From: Rhodospirillaceae bacterium
GTDB taxonomy: Bacteria; Pseudomonadota; Alphaproteobacteria; Dongiales; Dongiaceae
DNA length: 64,000 nt
Direction of reading: 5' to 3'
Assembly: GCA_016712715.1 (NCBI GenBank)
Contig: JADJQM010000001.1
Coordinates: forward strand, 2,133,434 to 2,197,433
The position numbers were made by a program, and so were the translations under genes. Under the pieces are notes generated by a model, which saw only the letters and a list, made by a program, of their open reading frames with translations, was not told the DNA's origin and did no database searches. How positions within the stretch are numbered: position 1 is the stretch's first letter; each line of letters starts with the position of its first letter. Below, piece after piece: positions 35,224 through 44,408 of this stretch.

Positions 35224-36789
35224 ATGTCCGCGCCACGCAAGGTTCTGTTCATTTCGGCCGATCAGTGGCGGGGCGAATGCCTGTCCGCCCTCGGCCATCC
35301 GACCGTCAAGACGCCGCATCTCGACGCACTCATCGCCGATCCGGTGCTGTTCAAGCGCCACTACACAGTCACAGCACCCTGCGGCCCGGCGCGCGCCAGC
35401 CTCAATACCGGCCTTTACCTGATGAATCACCGCTCCGGCCGGAACGGGACACCGCTTGATGCGCGGCACACCAATGTTGCCTTGGAGGCACGCAAGATCG
35501 GCCTGGATCCGACCCTGCTGGGCTATACCGATACCAGCGCCGATCCGCGCGGCCGGCATCCGAACGACCCGGCACTCAGGACCTATGAGGGTCCATTGCC
35601 AGGCTACAAGCCGACATTGATGTTCCCGGAATTCATGGCTGCCTGGATGAGCGATCTGAAGGCCAAGGGCTATCAGTTCGAAGGCCGTCACGACGTCTAT
35701 CAGCCCAAACCCGGTTTCGAGAAACCCAAGGATCGCGGCCACCGCTTCATCCCGACCCTGTTCTCGGCCGAAGACAGCGACACAAGTTTCATGGCCAACA
35801 GGATCATCGACTGGCTGGGCGACCGGCAACATGACGATTGGTTCCTGCATTGCGTCTTCCTGCGCCCGCATCCCCCGGTGATCACGCCGGAGCCTTACAA
35901 CGCAATGTACGATCCCAAGGACGTGCCCTTCCCGCGCCGCAAGGCGACGCCGGAGGAAGAAGCCAGGCAGCATCCGCACCTCAAGATCATGCTCGAGAAA
36001 TTTGCCAAGCCGAACTCGTATGAGGAGCACAACCCGAACAACCTGGTGACGATGCCAGATCTGGAAGTGCGGCAGATGCGTGCCTGCTACTATGGCATGA
36101 TGAACGAGGTCGACGATGCGGTCGGTCGCATCATCGCGCATCTGAAGAAGACCGGCGAGTATGATCATACGCTTATCATCTTCACCTGCGACCACGGCGA
36201 GATGGGCGGCGATCACTATACCTGGGGCAAGGAGACCTATTTCGACCAGAGTTTCTCGATCCCCCTCATCATTCGCGATCCGCGCGACCTCGCCGATTCC
36301 ACCCGCGGCACCATCGTCGACGCCTTCACGGAATCGGTCGACGTGATGCCCACGATTCTCGACTGGCTCGGCGCCGAGATTCCGGCGCAATGCGACGGCC
36401 GGTCGCTCACGGGCTTCCTGACCGGCGAAGCGCCGTCACGCTGGCGCGAGGAGGCACATATGGAACTCGATTTCCGCTCGGGTCCCTATGGCGGGATCGG
36501 CGCCGAACGCGCCTTTGGGCTGGAGACACATGACTGCCAGGTGGCGATCATCCGCGGACGTCGCTGGAAGTACGTGCATTTCGCCGCGCTGCCACCACTC
36601 CTGTTCGATATCGAGAATGATCCCGATGAGATGAACGATCTTTCCAAGGATCCGGGCCATGCCGGCGTGATGCTTGAAATGGCACAGAAGATGCTGTCCT
36701 GGCGCCTCAGGCATCAGGAGCATGTGCTGACCGATCTCCATAACGGCCCGAACGGGGTCGAGGATTGGGGAAAGAAGCAACGAGGGTGA
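35224..36789 (+). CDS. Phosphonate monoester hydrolase/phosphodiesterase (sulfatase superfamily)
   Basis: This 521-residue protein closely follows the PMH/PehA group of the alkaline phosphatase superfamily. It has the N-terminal metal Asp (FISADQWR), the formylglycine motif CGPARAS with Cys53, LYLMNHRSGRNGTPLD, FLRPHPPVITPEPYNAMYD, the metal pair in FTCDHGEMGGDH, and FTESVDVMPTILDWLG. Family enzymes hydrolyse phosphonate monoesters and phosphodiesters and need formylglycine maturation. No signal peptide is seen. It diverges from the importer operon, suggesting uptake followed by hydrolysis. Confidence 0.85.
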   Translation: MSAPRKVLFISADQWRGECLSALGHPTVKTPHLDALIADPVLFKRHYTVTAPCGPARASLNTGLYLMNHRSGRNGTPLDARHTNVALEARKIGLDPTLLGYTDTSADPRGRHPNDPALRTYEGPLPGYKPTLMFPEFMAAWMSDLKAKGYQFEGRHDVYQPKPGFEKPKDRGHRFIPTLFSAEDSDTSFMANRIIDWLGDRQHDDWFLHCVFLRPHPPVITPEPYNAMYDPKDVPFPRRKATPEEEARQHPHLKIMLEKFAKPNSYEEHNPNNLVTMPDLEVRQMRACYYGMMNEVDDAVGRIIAHLKKTGEYDHTLIIFTCDHGEMGGDHYTWGKETYFDQSFSIPLIIRDPRDLADSTRGTIVDAFTESVDVMPTILDWLGAEIPAQCDGRSLTGFLTGEAPSRWREEAHMELDFRSGPYGGIGAERAFGLETHDCQVAIIRGRRWKYVHFAALPPLLFDIENDPDEMNDLSKDPGHAGVMLEMAQKMLSWRLRHQEHVLTDLHNGPNGVEDWGKKQRG

Positions 36790-36796
36790 GAGCAGC

Positions 36797-36836
36797 CCCA
36801 CCCGAACTTCCTCCCGCGGGGGAAAGTTCGGGTGGG
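36797..36836. terminator. Bidirectional hairpin between convergent genes
   Basis: A perfect 13-bp inverted repeat (36797-36809 and 36824-36836, CCCACCCGAACTT and its complement) with a 14-base loop sits just after the hydrolase stop and before the stop of the convergent dimethylformamidase-like gene at 36845. There is no strong T-run; TGTT follows on the plus side. Confidence 0.65.
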
Positions 36837-36844
36837 TGTTCGTC

Positions 36845-39049
36845 CTAGAACGGCGTCGGATCAACGAAGCGCTTCACAACATTCTCCGTGAGTCGACTGA
36901 CATTGTTCTGGTAGCCGTCATGGGCCAGCGCCCCGCCATAGGAGATTGAGCCGGTCGAGAAGACTGCGCCGCCATTGGGCGTTTCGAAGAACATCATGTC
37001 GCACCGCACACGCGGGTTGGTGTCGCCGTTGACAGCGGAATGGGTGTGGTTCATTTCCTCATTCACCCAATGATAGCTGTCCGGAAAGTCGGTTGCCGCC
37101 GCTACAATCAGCGCATGGGGCGGCGTACCGAGGCGCGTATCGGCGCGATCGATTTCCCAGCCCGCGGCGCCACCACCCACGGTGCCGAAATCGCCGATCA
37201 CTTCATCGATGCCGATGCCGTCAAACATGAAACTGACGCGCGGATCCTGGCTTTCCGGAGTGCGATGATAGGGCACGGCATTGACGAAGCCCTGCGCCGC
37301 AAAAGCATTGCCGACCAGCATGTTGGGTGGTCGGCCATTGCGGGCCCAGAGACCGGACATTTCACCCGTGAAACTCATGAAATACTCCCCTGATTCCGAG
37401 AACCAGGCGCGCATGCCGTCTTCGGCGCGGCGATGTTCGATGACGCCAGGCAGGCCCGCATGATAGGCGATGCGCCAGTAGAAGCCGTTGGCGCCCATAT
37501 ACATCAGGCGGCCGCCGCCATTGGTATAGGCCTGCAGGGCATCGAGCATCGCCTTCGAATAATACTCAGGATGTGTCCCCGTCATCACGCAGCGGTAGGG
37601 ACGCAGGCACTCGACACCCTCTGCATGAAGATCGTCATCGGTGATGACGTCATAGGGTATCTTCTTTTTCTCCAGCCAGTCGGTGAGATGCGTATCAGCA
37701 TTGAACTGCCACAGGTCGGTCTTTGGCCGCATGTTGAGGATGGGTCGGAGATGCGATGAATAGCAGACGCCGCTGCCGTCGCTATGCTCATCATAAACCG
37801 AGAGTCCGAAGCCCTCATGCTCCTCCAGATACTGGTCAACCGAACTCATGGTGGCGAATTTACAGCTCGAGAGTTCATCGAACCACCAGCTGGAGATCAT
37901 CTGCTGGTTGGCGTAGGCAAGGTAGCTGGCGGTCGGGATGAGCAAGGCAAGCGGCGCCGTCGATGTTCCTCGCGCGGGTCGCACAAAGAAAGGGATGTAA
38001 TCCTCGATCTTGCCGACCGGAGTCTTCTGCCAGACATGGACGCAGTAAACGCCGGAACCAAGATCCGCCGGCACCGTCAGTGTGAAGTCCGTGCGCCAGC
38101 CACAATCATAGAGATCGTCATCGTGGAAATGGATGGCGCCGTAATGCTCCGGCTTGGACTGCCAATTGAAATCCGAAGAATCCCAGTTCCAGCCCGTCAT
38201 GGCGCGGGTCGGCAGATTGATGCTGCGGCCGTGATAGCGGTTGCCGGAGACGTCGGTGACCTTGACCGTCGACATGCCGCGCGAAAAATCCCAGGCAGCG
38301 ACGACATACTGCGCGAGTTCGACATCCAGCGGCAGATCGCGCAAGCGTTCGATCTCCGCCGGTTTCAATGCCCGGCTTGATACGCGCGGGCTGTCGATCT
38401 TGCCGTTGAAATGTGCCGTGGCGAACTTGTCGTCGTTCCAGGCAGCAATCAGGAAGCGGCCACCCTCGCCCATCGGCTCCGCCAGCATCTGAGTCTCGCT
38501 GATCGATTGCTGCATGCCGTGATAGGCCAGCATCATGTTCTGGCCGACGACAATGCGTCCCGTGCCGGAATCATAGATGGCATAGACCTCGTACCAATGC
38601 CGCGCGAGCATTTTGACACCGGTCGAAACAGGTGCATTTTTGCCGGCGCGAAAGGCAAGGCAACCCTGTTCGTCGATATAGAGCGCATAGCCGGAGCCAC
38701 TCGCAGCGTCAAAATTGCCGAGGATTGCCTGTGGCTTGCCATTGCCCGGCAAGGTCGGCCAGACCATCGCCTGGACAGTGAAATTGGGCAGGTCGAAGGG
38801 CTGGCGCGCGGTCACCCAGACATAGGAGCCGGCCAGAATCGGCTGGTGACGCGCTGGATAGGTACCGTCAATCTCGCTGTTGATGTTCTTGGACTTGAAG
38901 CCCGGACCCTCCGGGGAATCGTCGCCGCAGATCAGGCGCACCAGGCGGGCCTTGAATTTGCCCGGCAAAGGCGCGCTGATCTTGAAATTGACCGCGTCGC
39001 CGGGAACGGCGCTCAAGCGGTCGGAATAGCCGAGGATACGTTCGCTCAT
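36845..39049 (-). CDS. N,N-dimethylformamidase-like large (beta) subunit
   Basis: This 734-residue protein, against about 760 in characterised enzymes, shares their order of landmarks. These are RLVRLICGDDSPEGPGFK, a LamG-like jelly roll (about 85-220), SNRYHGRSINLP and MTGWNWDS, TASYLAYANQQM, FGLSVYDEHSDGSG, TGTHPEYYSK and SISYGGALAHDGYQNNVSRLT. The known mononuclear iron site uses two Tyr and one Glu; Tyr in SVYDEH and HPEYY and Glu in ESGEYF are candidates. The enzyme type splits formamides to an amine and formate; the substrate here may differ. It follows a probable small subunit by 34 bases. Confidence 0.78.
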   Translation of the reverse strand: MSERILGYSDRLSAVPGDAVNFKISAPLPGKFKARLVRLICGDDSPEGPGFKSKNINSEIDGTYPARHQPILAGSYVWVTARQPFDLPNFTVQAMVWPTLPGNGKPQAILGNFDAASGSGYALYIDEQGCLAFRAGKNAPVSTGVKMLARHWYEVYAIYDSGTGRIVVGQNMMLAYHGMQQSISETQMLAEPMGEGGRFLIAAWNDDKFATAHFNGKIDSPRVSSRALKPAEIERLRDLPLDVELAQYVVAAWDFSRGMSTVKVTDVSGNRYHGRSINLPTRAMTGWNWDSSDFNWQSKPEHYGAIHFHDDDLYDCGWRTDFTLTVPADLGSGVYCVHVWQKTPVGKIEDYIPFFVRPARGTSTAPLALLIPTASYLAYANQQMISSWWFDELSSCKFATMSSVDQYLEEHEGFGLSVYDEHSDGSGVCYSSHLRPILNMRPKTDLWQFNADTHLTDWLEKKKIPYDVITDDDLHAEGVECLRPYRCVMTGTHPEYYSKAMLDALQAYTNGGGRLMYMGANGFYWRIAYHAGLPGVIEHRRAEDGMRAWFSESGEYFMSFTGEMSGLWARNGRPPNMLVGNAFAAQGFVNAVPYHRTPESQDPRVSFMFDGIGIDEVIGDFGTVGGGAAGWEIDRADTRLGTPPHALIVAAATDFPDSYHWVNEEMNHTHSAVNGDTNPRVRCDMMFFETPNGGAVFSTGSISYGGALAHDGYQNNVSRLTENVVKRFVDPTPF

Positions 39050-39083
39050 GATGTTGGCTGTCTCGTCTGGATGATGTGATGGC

Positions 39084-39377
39084 TCATTTTACCGGGCAGG
39101 GTTGGCCGACGACTTCCTGCCAGCGGGCGCGGAAGCAAGCCCAGGCGGCAGCACCGTAATCGGTGAAGATTTCGGTCTCGCTGACCTCGACCGGCAAGCC
39201 GCGCTTCGGTCCCATGCGGCCAAGGCGCCACTCCTGGTAGGGCTTGGTACAGATGATAATGGTGCGACCGCGCACGAAGCCCCAGCGCAGCAACTGCAGC
39301 AGCTTCTGCAGGTCGGCACTGTACGGGCCGAACGGCGCCGCCTTTGAATTGAGAGGCGAGCGCTGTGCTCTCCGCAC
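39084..39377 (-). CDS. Putative N,N-dimethylformamidase-like small (alpha) subunit
   Basis: This frame of about 97 residues begins with GTG at 39377. Its second half (TKPYQEWRLGRMG, GLPVEV, EIFTDYGAAAWACFRARWQEV) has the spacing of the small subunit of N,N-dimethylformamidase (Y-x-x-EW...FG-x-LPE...F-x-T-x-x-x-A). It sits directly before the large-subunit gene, as in known operons. The start is uncertain: a better ribosome site (GGGGGTAGTC) leads ATG 39399 in another frame that joins this one only through a shift near 39340. A missing base there is possible. Confidence 0.55.
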   Translation of the reverse strand: MRRAQRSPLNSKAAPFGPYSADLQKLLQLLRWGFVRGRTIIICTKPYQEWRLGRMGPKRGLPVEVSETEIFTDYGAAAWACFRARWQEVVGQPCPVK

Positions 39378-39441
39378 TCTGTGGATCGATTTTGATCATG
39401 ACTACCCCCGCCGGACACCGCCCCACGCGGTGCTTCACGCC

Positions 39442-41088
39442 CTATTTTCGGTGCGTATAACTATCATATAGGGCCATCAGGCCGGCTGTCGAGGAATCGG
39501 CTGGGCCACCCTTCCCCGCAAGCAGAGCATTGGCCATCTCCTTGCCCAGTTCGACACCCCATTGGTCGAAGGGGTTGATGCCCCAAATGGTGGCAGCGAC
39601 AAACACCTTGTGTTCGTAAAGCGCGATCAAGGCGCCCAGATGGTATGGATCGAGGACAGGCAGCAGGATGGTCGTCGATGGGCGATTGCCGCCGAATGTG
39701 CGATGCGGCACGAGTGCCGCAATCGATGCCGCGTCGCGGCCGGCGGCCGTCATCTCGGACGCGACGGCCTCTGCCGATTTGCCAAAGGCGAGTGCTGCGG
39801 ATTGGGCCAGGCCATTGGCGAAGAGCATATGATGCTGGTCCGGAAAGGCCGAGCGGTCCCGCGCCACCAGGATAAAATCGCAAGGCACCGGTTCCGACCC
39901 CTGATGCAGCATCTGGTGGAAAGCGTGCTGGCCGTTTGTGCCGGCCTGGCCCCAGATGACCGGCGACGTGTGCCAGGTCACCGGCGCACCGTCCCGCGTC
40001 ACGGATTTGCCGTTGCTCTCCATCTCCAATTGCTGGAGATAGGCCGGCAGGCACCACAGATCCTGTGCATAGGGCAGGATTGCCTGCGCCGCCATATGAC
40101 AGAAATTGCGATGCCAGACCTGCAGCAGACCGAGAATCACGGGCAGGTTCTCCGCCAGCGGCGCTTCCTGGAAATGGCGATCCATCGCCGCTGCACCGGC
40201 GAGGAGTTCGCGGAATTTGTGCGGCCCCACCGCCAGCACGATGGAAAGGCCGATGGCCGACCACAGCGAATAGCGACCGCCCACCCAGTCCCAGAAGCGA
40301 AACATGCGCGCGGGGTCTATTCCGAAATTCTGCACGGCGGCAATGTTGGTCGAGACTGCGACGAAATGCCGGTCAACCGCGGCTTCGCCCAGTTTCTCCG
40401 CAAGCCACTTCCGTGCCGAGCTTGCATTGGCCATGGTTTCGGCGGTCGTGAACGTCTTTGAGGCGATGATGAAAAGCGTCGTTTCCGGATTCGCCTTGGT
40501 GAGCACCGCATCGAGATGCGCACCATCAACGTTGGAAACGAAATCCATGGCAAAGCGGCCGGCAATATCCGGCCGGAGCGCATCCACCACCAGTGCTGGC
40601 CCCAGATCCGACCCACCGATACCGATATTGACGATATGCTCGATCCGCTTGCCGGTGGCGCCAGTGAAGGCGCCATGACGAACCTGATCGGCGAAATCGA
40701 ACATCGCCTCCAGTTCCGCTTCCACCAGGGGCGCCACACTCGTGCCGTCGATCAGGAAGGTCAGGCCATGGCCTCCATGGGCGGCCGGCGCCCGCAAGGC
40801 CATGTGCAAGGCGGGCCGACCTTCGGTATTGTTGACCCGGTCGCCACTAAAGAGATGCGCCCGCGCCTGGGCGAGTTTCGCCTCGTCAGCCAGGCCCAGT
40901 AGCAGGCCCATGGTCACGTCGGTGATGCCGTTCTTCGAATAGTCGAGCACGATGTCGCCGAACCGCGCCGAAAAATTCCTGAAGCGCGCCGCATCACCGG
41001 CAAAAAGCTCGGTCAGCGTGGTATCGCCAAGCTTGGCCCGATGTGCCTCGAGTGCCTTCCAGGCCGGCAATAGGATCGGATTCGTCAT
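39442..41088 (-). CDS. pgi: Glucose-6-phosphate isomerase
   Basis: This 548-residue protein has the PGI signatures NIGIGGSDLGPALV, FIIASKTFTTAETM, WDWVGGRYSLWSAIG, and GTNGQHAFHQMLHQG with the catalytic Glu/His region. It interconverts glucose-6-P and fructose-6-P. Its ATG overlaps the phosphoglucomutase stop, so the two are coupled and link glycogen/sugar-nucleotide and glycolytic pools. Confidence 0.96.
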   Translation of the reverse strand: MTNPILLPAWKALEAHRAKLGDTTLTELFAGDAARFRNFSARFGDIVLDYSKNGITDVTMGLLLGLADEAKLAQARAHLFSGDRVNNTEGRPALHMALRAPAAHGGHGLTFLIDGTSVAPLVEAELEAMFDFADQVRHGAFTGATGKRIEHIVNIGIGGSDLGPALVVDALRPDIAGRFAMDFVSNVDGAHLDAVLTKANPETTLFIIASKTFTTAETMANASSARKWLAEKLGEAAVDRHFVAVSTNIAAVQNFGIDPARMFRFWDWVGGRYSLWSAIGLSIVLAVGPHKFRELLAGAAAMDRHFQEAPLAENLPVILGLLQVWHRNFCHMAAQAILPYAQDLWCLPAYLQQLEMESNGKSVTRDGAPVTWHTSPVIWGQAGTNGQHAFHQMLHQGSEPVPCDFILVARDRSAFPDQHHMLFANGLAQSAALAFGKSAEAVASEMTAAGRDAASIAALVPHRTFGGNRPSTTILLPVLDPYHLGALIALYEHKVFVAATIWGINPFDQWGVELGKEMANALLAGKGGPADSSTAGLMALYDSYTHRK

Positions 41089-42734
41089 GTCACCACATCC
41101 GGCTGGGCACGCCCAGACACACGTTTGATGCCGATGAGATCTTCGGCAAGGTTGATGTAATCGGCGAGCGCCGCTTGCGGCTCCAGATCGAGGACACCTG
41201 TCTTCGGTTCAAAGCGTTCGAGATAGAGGCGCAAGGTGGCACCCTCGGTGCCCGTGCCCGAGAGGCGCAGCACCAGCCGCCCACCATCGGAGAAGACCAG
41301 GCGGATTCCCTGACGTTCGCTGATCGACCCGTCGATCGGATCCTGATATCGGAAATCGTCGGCCAGCTCGATGCGCCGGCCCTTATCCGCGCGACCCTGC
41401 AAATCCGGCAGACGTTGACGCAAGGAATTGACGATCTCATTGGCCCGGTCCGTGTCGACCGCTTCGTAATCGTGGCGCGAATAATAGTGTCGGCCGAAAC
41501 GACGCCAGTGCCCATCCATCATGGCCGGCACGGATTTCCCCGTGGCGGCCAGCAGATCGAGCCAGAACAGGACGGCCCAGAGCCCATCCTTTTCGCGCAC
41601 ATGATCGGAGCCGGTACCGTAGCTCTCCTCGCCGCACAGGGTGACCCGGCCGTCATCGAGAAGATTGCCGAAGAACTTCCAGCCGGTCGGTGTTTCAAAG
41701 CTCTCAATGCCGAGTTCCGCCGCCACCACATCGGCAGCGCGGCTGGTCGGCATGGAACGGGCAACGCCCTTGATACCTTTGGCATAGCCGGGAATGAGGT
41801 TGGCATTGGCGGCAAGAACGGCAAGGCTGTCACTCGGGCTGATCGCCAGCTTGGCACCCACGATCATGTTGCGATCGCCATCACCATCGGACGCAGCACC
41901 CAGCGCCGGCGCATCGGCTTCCCACATTCGCGCCATCAGTTCCTCGGCATGGGCCGGATTGGGATCGGGATGATGGTTGCCGAAATCGGTCTTCGGCACA
42001 AAGTTCAGCAAGGATTGGGGCGACGCGCCCAGCCGCTTTACCAGGATCTCCTCGGCATAGGGGCCGGTCACCGCATGCATCGCATCGAACAGCATGCGTT
42101 TGCCCTTGAGCCATTTGCGCATGCGGTCGAAATCGAACAGACTTTCCATCAGCGATGCGTAATCTGCCACTGGATCGACGACTTCTACTGTCATGCCACC
42201 CAGCGCCTGCATACCCAGGCGATCGAGATCGATCTTGCCGACGCTTTCATCGAGAATGTCGTAGCCGGTCAGGGTTTGCGACAGCTTGAACATCGCCTCG
42301 GTCAAGGATTCCGGGGCAGGACCGCCATTGGTGGCATTGTATTTGATGCCGAAATCGCCATCCGGACCGCCCGGATTGTGGCTGGCGGACAGAATGATGC
42401 CGCCCTTGAGCCCGCGCTGGCGGATGAGATTGCTGGCGGCCGGCGTGGAGAGGATACCACCCTTGCCCACCAGCACCTTGGCGATGCCATGTGCAGCCGC
42501 CATGCGCAGGATGATGGCGCTGGCCTCACGGTTGTAATAGCGGCCATCACCGCCCAGCGCGATCGTGGCACCCTTGAGATCGCCGACCGCGCCGAAGATT
42601 GCCTGCACGAACATCGCCAGGTAATGGGGTTCGGCGAAACGCTTGACTTTCTTGCGCAGGCCCGAGGTGCCGGGCCGCTGATCGGCAAAAGGCGGGCAGT
42701 TGATACGCTGGACCGATGCCGCCATCAAATTCAT
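41085..42734 (-). CDS. pgm: Alpha-D-glucose phosphate-specific phosphoglucomutase
   Basis: This 549-residue protein has the phosphoserine loop ILSASHNPGGPDGDFGIKYN, the metal loop GAASDGDGDRNMIV, the sugar loop LCGEESYGTGSDHVREKDG and the C-terminal phosphate loop RLSGTGTEGATLRLYLE. It interconverts glucose-1-P and glucose-6-P. It overlaps both neighbours by four bases (hisD-like gene before, pgi after). Confidence 0.95.
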   Translation of the reverse strand: MNLMAASVQRINCPPFADQRPGTSGLRKKVKRFAEPHYLAMFVQAIFGAVGDLKGATIALGGDGRYYNREASAIILRMAAAHGIAKVLVGKGGILSTPAASNLIRQRGLKGGIILSASHNPGGPDGDFGIKYNATNGGPAPESLTEAMFKLSQTLTGYDILDESVGKIDLDRLGMQALGGMTVEVVDPVADYASLMESLFDFDRMRKWLKGKRMLFDAMHAVTGPYAEEILVKRLGASPQSLLNFVPKTDFGNHHPDPNPAHAEELMARMWEADAPALGAASDGDGDRNMIVGAKLAISPSDSLAVLAANANLIPGYAKGIKGVARSMPTSRAADVVAAELGIESFETPTGWKFFGNLLDDGRVTLCGEESYGTGSDHVREKDGLWAVLFWLDLLAATGKSVPAMMDGHWRRFGRHYYSRHDYEAVDTDRANEIVNSLRQRLPDLQGRADKGRRIELADDFRYQDPIDGSISERQGIRLVFSDGGRLVLRLSGTGTEGATLRLYLERFEPKTGVLDLEPQAALADYINLAEDLIGIKRVSGRAQPDVVT

Positions 42735-44095
42735 CCCTTTCGTGTTGCCATGATCTCATCGCGCGTGGCCGACACCGCATTGGCATGGGCATCGAAGCCT
42801 TCGTAACGGGCCAGAGTTTCGGCGGCCTTGGCCAAGCCTGGATAGCCGGCCGGCGTCACATGCGCCACGGTGGCGCGCTTCATGTAATCGAACACCGAGA
42901 GCGGTGACATGGTCTTGGCCCAGCCGCTGGTCGGCAACACATTGTTTGGACCGATGACGAAATTGGCCAGCGTATTGGAGCTGTATTCGCCCAGCAGGAT
43001 CTCGCCGGCATTGCGGATGGCGCCGAGATGGGCATAGGGCTCCTTGGCGTGGATCATCAGATGTTCCGGGGCATAGTCGTTGACGAAGTCATAGGCGCTT
43101 TGCATATCGGGCGTAAGCACGATGCCGCCGCGTTCAGATGACAACACGGTCATCGTGTAATCGATCCGTGTCTCGCTCATCTTGCCGAAGAAGCCCGGGA
43201 TCGCCTTGAGCGCCGCCTCCGCCACGTCACGCGATGGCGTCACCAGGAAGCCCGAGGAATCCGGCCCGTGTTCGACCTCGACCAGAAGATCGAGTGCCGC
43301 AAGGCGCCCATCCGCCGTCTCATCGGCCAGAATCAAAGCTTCCGAGGGGCCGGCCAGCATGCCGGGATCGATCCGGTCGGCGAGCAGTTTCTTGGCGGCG
43401 AGGAGATAGGGGCTGCCGGGTCCGACGATCTTGAGGCAGCGCGGCACACTGGCCGTACCAAAGGCGGCGGCGGCCACAGCCTGCGCCCCGCCGACCCGGT
43501 AGACTTCCGTGACGCCGGCCAGCTTGGCGGCGACGAGGGTCGCGGCATCGGCGCGGCCATCGGCACCCGGCGGCGTCAGCATGACCACACGCGGCACGCC
43601 GGCCACCACGGCGGGAATGGCCGTCATCAAAGCCACGGAGGGGAACGAGCCCTTGCCGCGCGGCACGTAACAGGCCACGGAATCGATCGGCGTCCAGCGT
43701 TCGCCGGCAAAGACGCCCGGTCGCATTTCCTTCAGCCACATTTCTTCCGGCCGCTGCGCCTCGTGATAACGGCGGATATTGTCGGCGGCGAATTTCAGGG
43801 CATCCATCACCTCGGCCGAGACGTGCTTCTCGGCCCAGTCGAAATCCTCAGGAGGAGTCATAATCTGGGCAAAAGTCTGCGGCGCGCCATCGAAACGCTG
43901 GGCACAGCCAATAAGGGCCAAGTCTCCTTCCGCCGCGACCGCGCCGATGATGGGCTTCACGGCATCGATGAAGCCTTGCAGATCCTCCTCGGAACGCACC
44001 TTCAGCCGGGCGATGGCAGCTTGGTCCATTTTGGCCAATTCATGGAGGCGCACGGCACGGTCTGTCATGTCGGGAAATTCCGGATCATCGAGCAT
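42731..44095 (-). CDS. HisD-family dehydrogenase with altered zinc ligands
   Basis: This 454-residue protein has the overall histidinol dehydrogenase fold: VACYVPRGKGSFPSVALM, RVGGAQAVAAAAFGT, GPGSPYLLAAKK, DYAPEHLMIH (catalytic Glu-His) and EGFDAHANAVS. However, the zinc Gln of the usual LLSQAEH is Glu (LLVEVEH). The zinc Asp of LGDYVAGPNH is Asn (LANFVIGPNN), and the substrate His in that motif is also Asn. HisD paralogues such as sulfopropanediol dehydrogenase carry comparable changes. No other his genes are near. Start at 44095 or ATG 44068. It heads the pgm-pgi operon. Confidence 0.75.
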   Translation of the reverse strand: MLDDPEFPDMTDRAVRLHELAKMDQAAIARLKVRSEEDLQGFIDAVKPIIGAVAAEGDLALIGCAQRFDGAPQTFAQIMTPPEDFDWAEKHVSAEVMDALKFAADNIRRYHEAQRPEEMWLKEMRPGVFAGERWTPIDSVACYVPRGKGSFPSVALMTAIPAVVAGVPRVVMLTPPGADGRADAATLVAAKLAGVTEVYRVGGAQAVAAAAFGTASVPRCLKIVGPGSPYLLAAKKLLADRIDPGMLAGPSEALILADETADGRLAALDLLVEVEHGPDSSGFLVTPSRDVAEAALKAIPGFFGKMSETRIDYTMTVLSSERGGIVLTPDMQSAYDFVNDYAPEHLMIHAKEPYAHLGAIRNAGEILLGEYSSNTLANFVIGPNNVLPTSGWAKTMSPLSVFDYMKRATVAHVTPAGYPGLAKAAETLARYEGFDAHANAVSATRDEIMATRKG

Positions 44096-44226
44096 CGCTC
44101 AGGTTGAGACAGCAGCTTAGCCAAGGGATGTATTGGCTTTCCACTCTGAAAGCAATGCAGTGCAGCAAAAGCCGGAGAGAGCAAAATTCGCCACAAAGCG
44201 CGCATTTCAGCGTCCGGCATCGCGGC

Positions 44227-44268
44227 AAAAAAAAGCGCCCAACCGCAAAGAGGAAGCGGTTGGGCGCT
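44227..44268 (-). terminator. Strong rho-independent terminator (leftward)
   Basis: A perfect 13-bp stem (AGCGCCCAACCGC at 44234-44246 with its complement at 44256-44268) and nine-base loop are followed on the minus strand by eight U (44234-44227). It must end a leftward transcript coming from 44300-44650, where a small frame at 44409-44603 lies. It is separate from the hisD-like gene that starts further left. The remaining 44104-44903 region shows no other convincing gene. Confidence 0.8.
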
Positions 44269-44408
44269 GGGGCCGAAATCAGCGGGGGTTCCCTTTCGGG
44301 GGGTAGGTCCGGCTGGGGTCGCCAAGATCGGCCGACCAGTTTGCAACGTCAGTAACGAAAAGATTGATCAAACGAGGGTCATTCTCGGGAAGCAGATAGA
44401 CGGGCGCG

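Noticed and set aside
35080..36390. 436-codon frame antisense to the hydrolase
   Set aside because: No recognisable motif; the plus strand encodes a complete sulfatase-superfamily enzyme.
41043..42806. 587-codon frame antisense to pgm
   Set aside because: Long only because of codon bias; pgm has all four catalytic loops.
42731..44095. Histidine-biosynthetic hisD
   Set aside because: Zinc ligands Gln and Asp are changed and no other his genes are present; kept as a HisD-family paralogue.
44104..44355. 83-codon plus-strand frame in the gap right of hisD-like gene
   Set aside because: It runs through the terminator stem, has no ribosome site and a low-complexity Arg/Ser/Gly translation.
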